A stretch of 23,619 nucleotides of DNA. Source: Intoshia linei. Taxonomy: Eukaryota; Orthonectida; Rhopaluridae. The notes under the pieces were generated by a model, which had not been told where the DNA came from, searched no databases, and saw nothing but the letters and a program-made list of their open reading frames with translations. The stretch lies in contig LWCA01000551.1 in NCBI GenBank assembly GCA_001642005.1, forward strand, positions 1 through 23,619, read 5' to 3'. Of the stretch, positions 21,232-23,619 are shown in pieces; the stretch's first letter is position 1; each line of letters starts with the position of its first letter. The translations under genes and the position numbers were made by a program.

Positions 21232-22711
21232 GAGTTTTAAATTTGGTAGCTATTGTGGGTGCTTTAAATTTGAAGGCAATAAATATTGTCAATTTATTAT
21301 ATATTGGATTAATATTTGAAATATAATTTTAATTTTGCAAAGTTAGTGGAAATGAAAATATAATCAATTTTAAAATTTAGACTGCATACACTCAAATGTT
21401 AAATAGTTGTGCAAATGCAGTTGAATTTTTAAATGGAATATCGTATTAATTTGATAATTTTGCAATATATACAACAAGCACAATTGCTTCAAATTATACT
21501 ACCTTATTAAATCGATAAGCACATCTTTCAAAATACTAATCAGCGTAACCAAAGTGGAATTAATCAATTTTTGTTGACCACATTTTAAAATTAACTCATC
21601 CAGTATTGTATTATATGTATATTCTTGTAAATCATTGCTTGTAACTCGTAATTTAAATGACAATCAATAATTTAAAGTACTTTATCCAAAAATGTTATAT
21701 ATCATAATTATCAACTGTCATGTAACGAGTTTCAACTAAAAAAAATCAGTTTTTTTATAAATAGAGTAGTAATTAATGATTCTCCAGTTTAGATAATGGA
21801 ACATTTTAACAAATAATCCATATAATTACAATATGTATCTTTAGGATATTGATAATGGCTCATTTACACACAATTTAGTCATCAATGTGATGAATAAAGT
21901 TAAGTAATCACGTTATCAATGTACAATCTTGCAAAAGTATTTTAAAATGAAATAAAGCATCTAGTTAAATGACAGAGTCTAGAAATATTAATAAATCAAT
22001 ACATATACTTCAGGTTATCTAATTTAGAAGCAAGTGTAGACATGTAATTACAAGTACATTATATATATCGTGTATAAAACATTGTACTATATAATAATAT
22101 TTATATTAGAATAATTCATTTCAATCAAATTTAATATATTAAAAATTAAATAATACAATTTTAATTCTGATTATTGCCATATTAGATTTTGCAAAACACA
22201 GCTTTGGATTATAAATATTTTCATCATTTCATTCCGTTTTATTTAGTTGTATTACATCTAAGATATAATTTAATTAGAATACATAATAAAAATTAAATAT
22301 TTAAGCTGCCCACTTATATAATAGTGAAACTATATTTCACATACTCAGACGATATGACCATTTGAAAGAAAGAACCATTTTTACGTTCCGATTTACAACT
22401 CTCGAACTCCACTTTACATTCTGTAAAACGATCATTTTTGTAAATTTGTCATTATTGGAATAAAATGTATATTAACGAAAGATATTGCAAACGAAAAATA
22501 TAATTAAAAACAAAAAATCGCTAAACGTTATTGCCTCGAATTGTTAAATTTAAATAAATAAAATAATTGGAGAACATTTGTTACATTTGAGTAAAAATAT
22601 TAATGTTATTTATAAAATAGAAAGGAAAGGGATGCTAACTTTTGATTATTGAGTTCAATCAGAGTCTAAATTTGGAGAATATACAAAATTTAATTAATTA
22701 TTACCTTTTAT
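21232..22711. other. Upstream region of the calcium-sensor gene, no further gene seen
   Basis: This should hold the calcium-sensor promoter and 5' UTR, but no TATA box or initiator can be picked out of the AT-rich background. No repeat of the families found elsewhere in the window was matched here. Confidence 0.45.
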
Positions 22712-22713
22712 GT

Positions 22714-22749
22714 AAGGTGCCTAAAACATTTGCACGGGTCTGTACATAC
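22714..22749 (+). mobile_element. Candidate Tc1/mariner terminal inverted repeat
   Basis: AGGTGCCTAAAACATTTGCA follows a TA at 22712-22713 and continues CGGGTCTGTACATAC. This resembles ends of Tc1/mariner elements that read GGTGCCTAAAACTTTTGCAC. It points rightward toward the transposase start at 23485, about 770 bp away. The matching right end would lie beyond the window. Confidence 0.45.
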
Positions 22750-23484
22750 CATCAAAAAAAACTTGAATAACTCATTTGGTATTGTGATGTTTTAGTTTAA
22801 AAAATAATTACCATGAAATAAACCGTCGCATTCCATCATTGCCACATTATCGAAATATTTAAATTGCAATATGGGATTGACCTATAAATAATAATAAATA
22901 AATTAACAAATTTTGAAAAAAATCATGTAATATATCAAATAATAATAAAGTCAATAAAGCAAAGCTCGTTATATCCGTAATTACCAATAGCTATCAGACA
23001 CAACGCTTCGAAGATTCAAAAGAAGCTAAAAATTTTAGCCAAGTTAGTTGGCTTCATTAGTAATCATAATAATAATTATCATAATACAACTTTGGTAAGT
23101 CAGAACTGGATGAAACTGTAATGCTAAAACCTTTCCATCTATAATAATAAATTACAGTCTAAATATTAGCATCACTAACTTAATTATCGATGAAGTAACA
23201 CTGATTCACCCTGGTTTAATAATGTTTTTAGCTTTAAAACTTGCAATATTATATTACTTCACTGCGTTCCAAGTTATTATTCAACGATTAAAAACATTAA
23301 TAATTTAAAAAATAGTCACTTAATTCTATTAATTTTTTTATCATAATTTAATCATTGACCATATCAAACTTTAATGTTACAAAAAAATTTATCACGTTTC
23401 CAAAAAATCATTCTATTTAAGATTTTATATTTTTGGATAATTTTTAATGTCAAATTATTATGCTAATCAACATTTAGGATAATT
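22750..23484. other. Non-coding interval between candidate TIR and transposase start
   Basis: AT-rich with no open frame of interest. It could be the long 5' part of the transposon or host DNA. An AG at 23477-23478 (TTTAG) just before the transposase ATG could be a splice acceptor. Confidence 0.35.
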
Positions 23485-23619
23485 ATGGATAAATCAACAT
23501 CACTTACTGTTGACGAAAAAAATAAAATCCTGAAAATGTTAAATAACGGAATTTCGATAAATGAAATAGCTTCAAATTTAGAACACGATCATCGCACAAT
23601 CCGTCGATATATAGAAAAC
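23485..23619 (+). CDS. Transposase N-terminus, Tc1/mariner-like, cut by the window edge
   Basis: The ATG frame stays open for 45 codons to the end of the window. The sequence has a helix-turn-helix layout: LTVDEKNKILKML (helix 1), NNGISINEIASNL (helix 2) and DHRTIRRYIEN (recognition helix). The order 'L-T-x-x-E-...-I-L-x-x-L-x-x-G-x-S-x-x-E-I-A' followed by HRTI+R+ is typical of Tc1/mariner and related transposase DNA-binding domains. The catalytic DDE domain lies outside, so intactness and exact family are unknown. The candidate terminal repeat at 22714 supports a cut-and-paste element. Confidence 0.6.
   Translation, partial: MDKSTSLTVDEKNKILKMLNNGISINEIASNLEHDHRTIRRYIEN

Noticed and set aside
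1-23619. CRISPR arrays, tRNA, rRNA or bacterial operon features
   Set aside because: None seen. Repeats are dispersed and transposon-like, and gene structure is eukaryotic. I could not run a tRNA or RNA-family search, so small RNA genes cannot be fully excluded.

Overview
The window is nuclear DNA from an animal, not a prokaryote. All three protein genes that can be reconstructed are split by GT-AG introns. Many introns are only 41-90 nt long, and others reach 1-2 kb. The DNA is strongly AT-rich and much of the non-coding part consists of old transposon debris. The gene content fits a small, AT-rich invertebrate with cilia or flagellated sperm: a tetraspanin, a MYCBP-associated protein, and a recoverin/hippocalcin-type calcium sensor. 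An orthonectid, flatworm or cnidarian-like genome would fit, but nothing in the sequence fixes the species.

Layout. Positions 1-1358 hold no supported gene, apart from one doubtful 71-codon ORF on the minus strand. A complete seven-exon tetraspanin gene runs on the plus strand from 1359 to 4956. Its fourth intron (about 2.1 kb) holds a degenerate inverted-repeat element with internal tandem duplications. From 4957 to about 11083 there is no recognisable gene. This stretch contains a pogo-like element with TA target duplications (6577-7384), a hAT-type miniature element with a perfect 8-bp target duplication nested in an older repeat (9540-10008), and copies of at least four dispersed repeat families.

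A MYCBPAP-like gene follows on the plus strand, 11084-19200, with 15 coding exons reconstructed in a consistent reading frame. Its first coding exon was not found. Its introns carry further copies, often inverted, of the same repeat families. It is tail to tail with a complete three-exon neuronal calcium sensor gene on the minus strand (stop at 19272, start at 21231). The two stop codons are only 71 nt apart, so the 3' UTRs probably overlap. From 21232 to 23484 no host gene is seen. A Tc1/mariner-like terminal sequence lies at 22714, and the window ends inside the N-terminal helix-turn-helix of a transposase (23485-23619, truncated by the window edge).

The host genes act separately: a four-pass membrane organiser, a ciliary/sperm axoneme protein and a myristoylated Ca2+ switch. 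No operon-like grouping or defence or biosynthetic system was seen. The most distinctive content is the nested and shared transposon families, the very short introns beside transposon-loaded ones, and a phase-compatible alternative terminal exon in the MYCBPAP-like gene.
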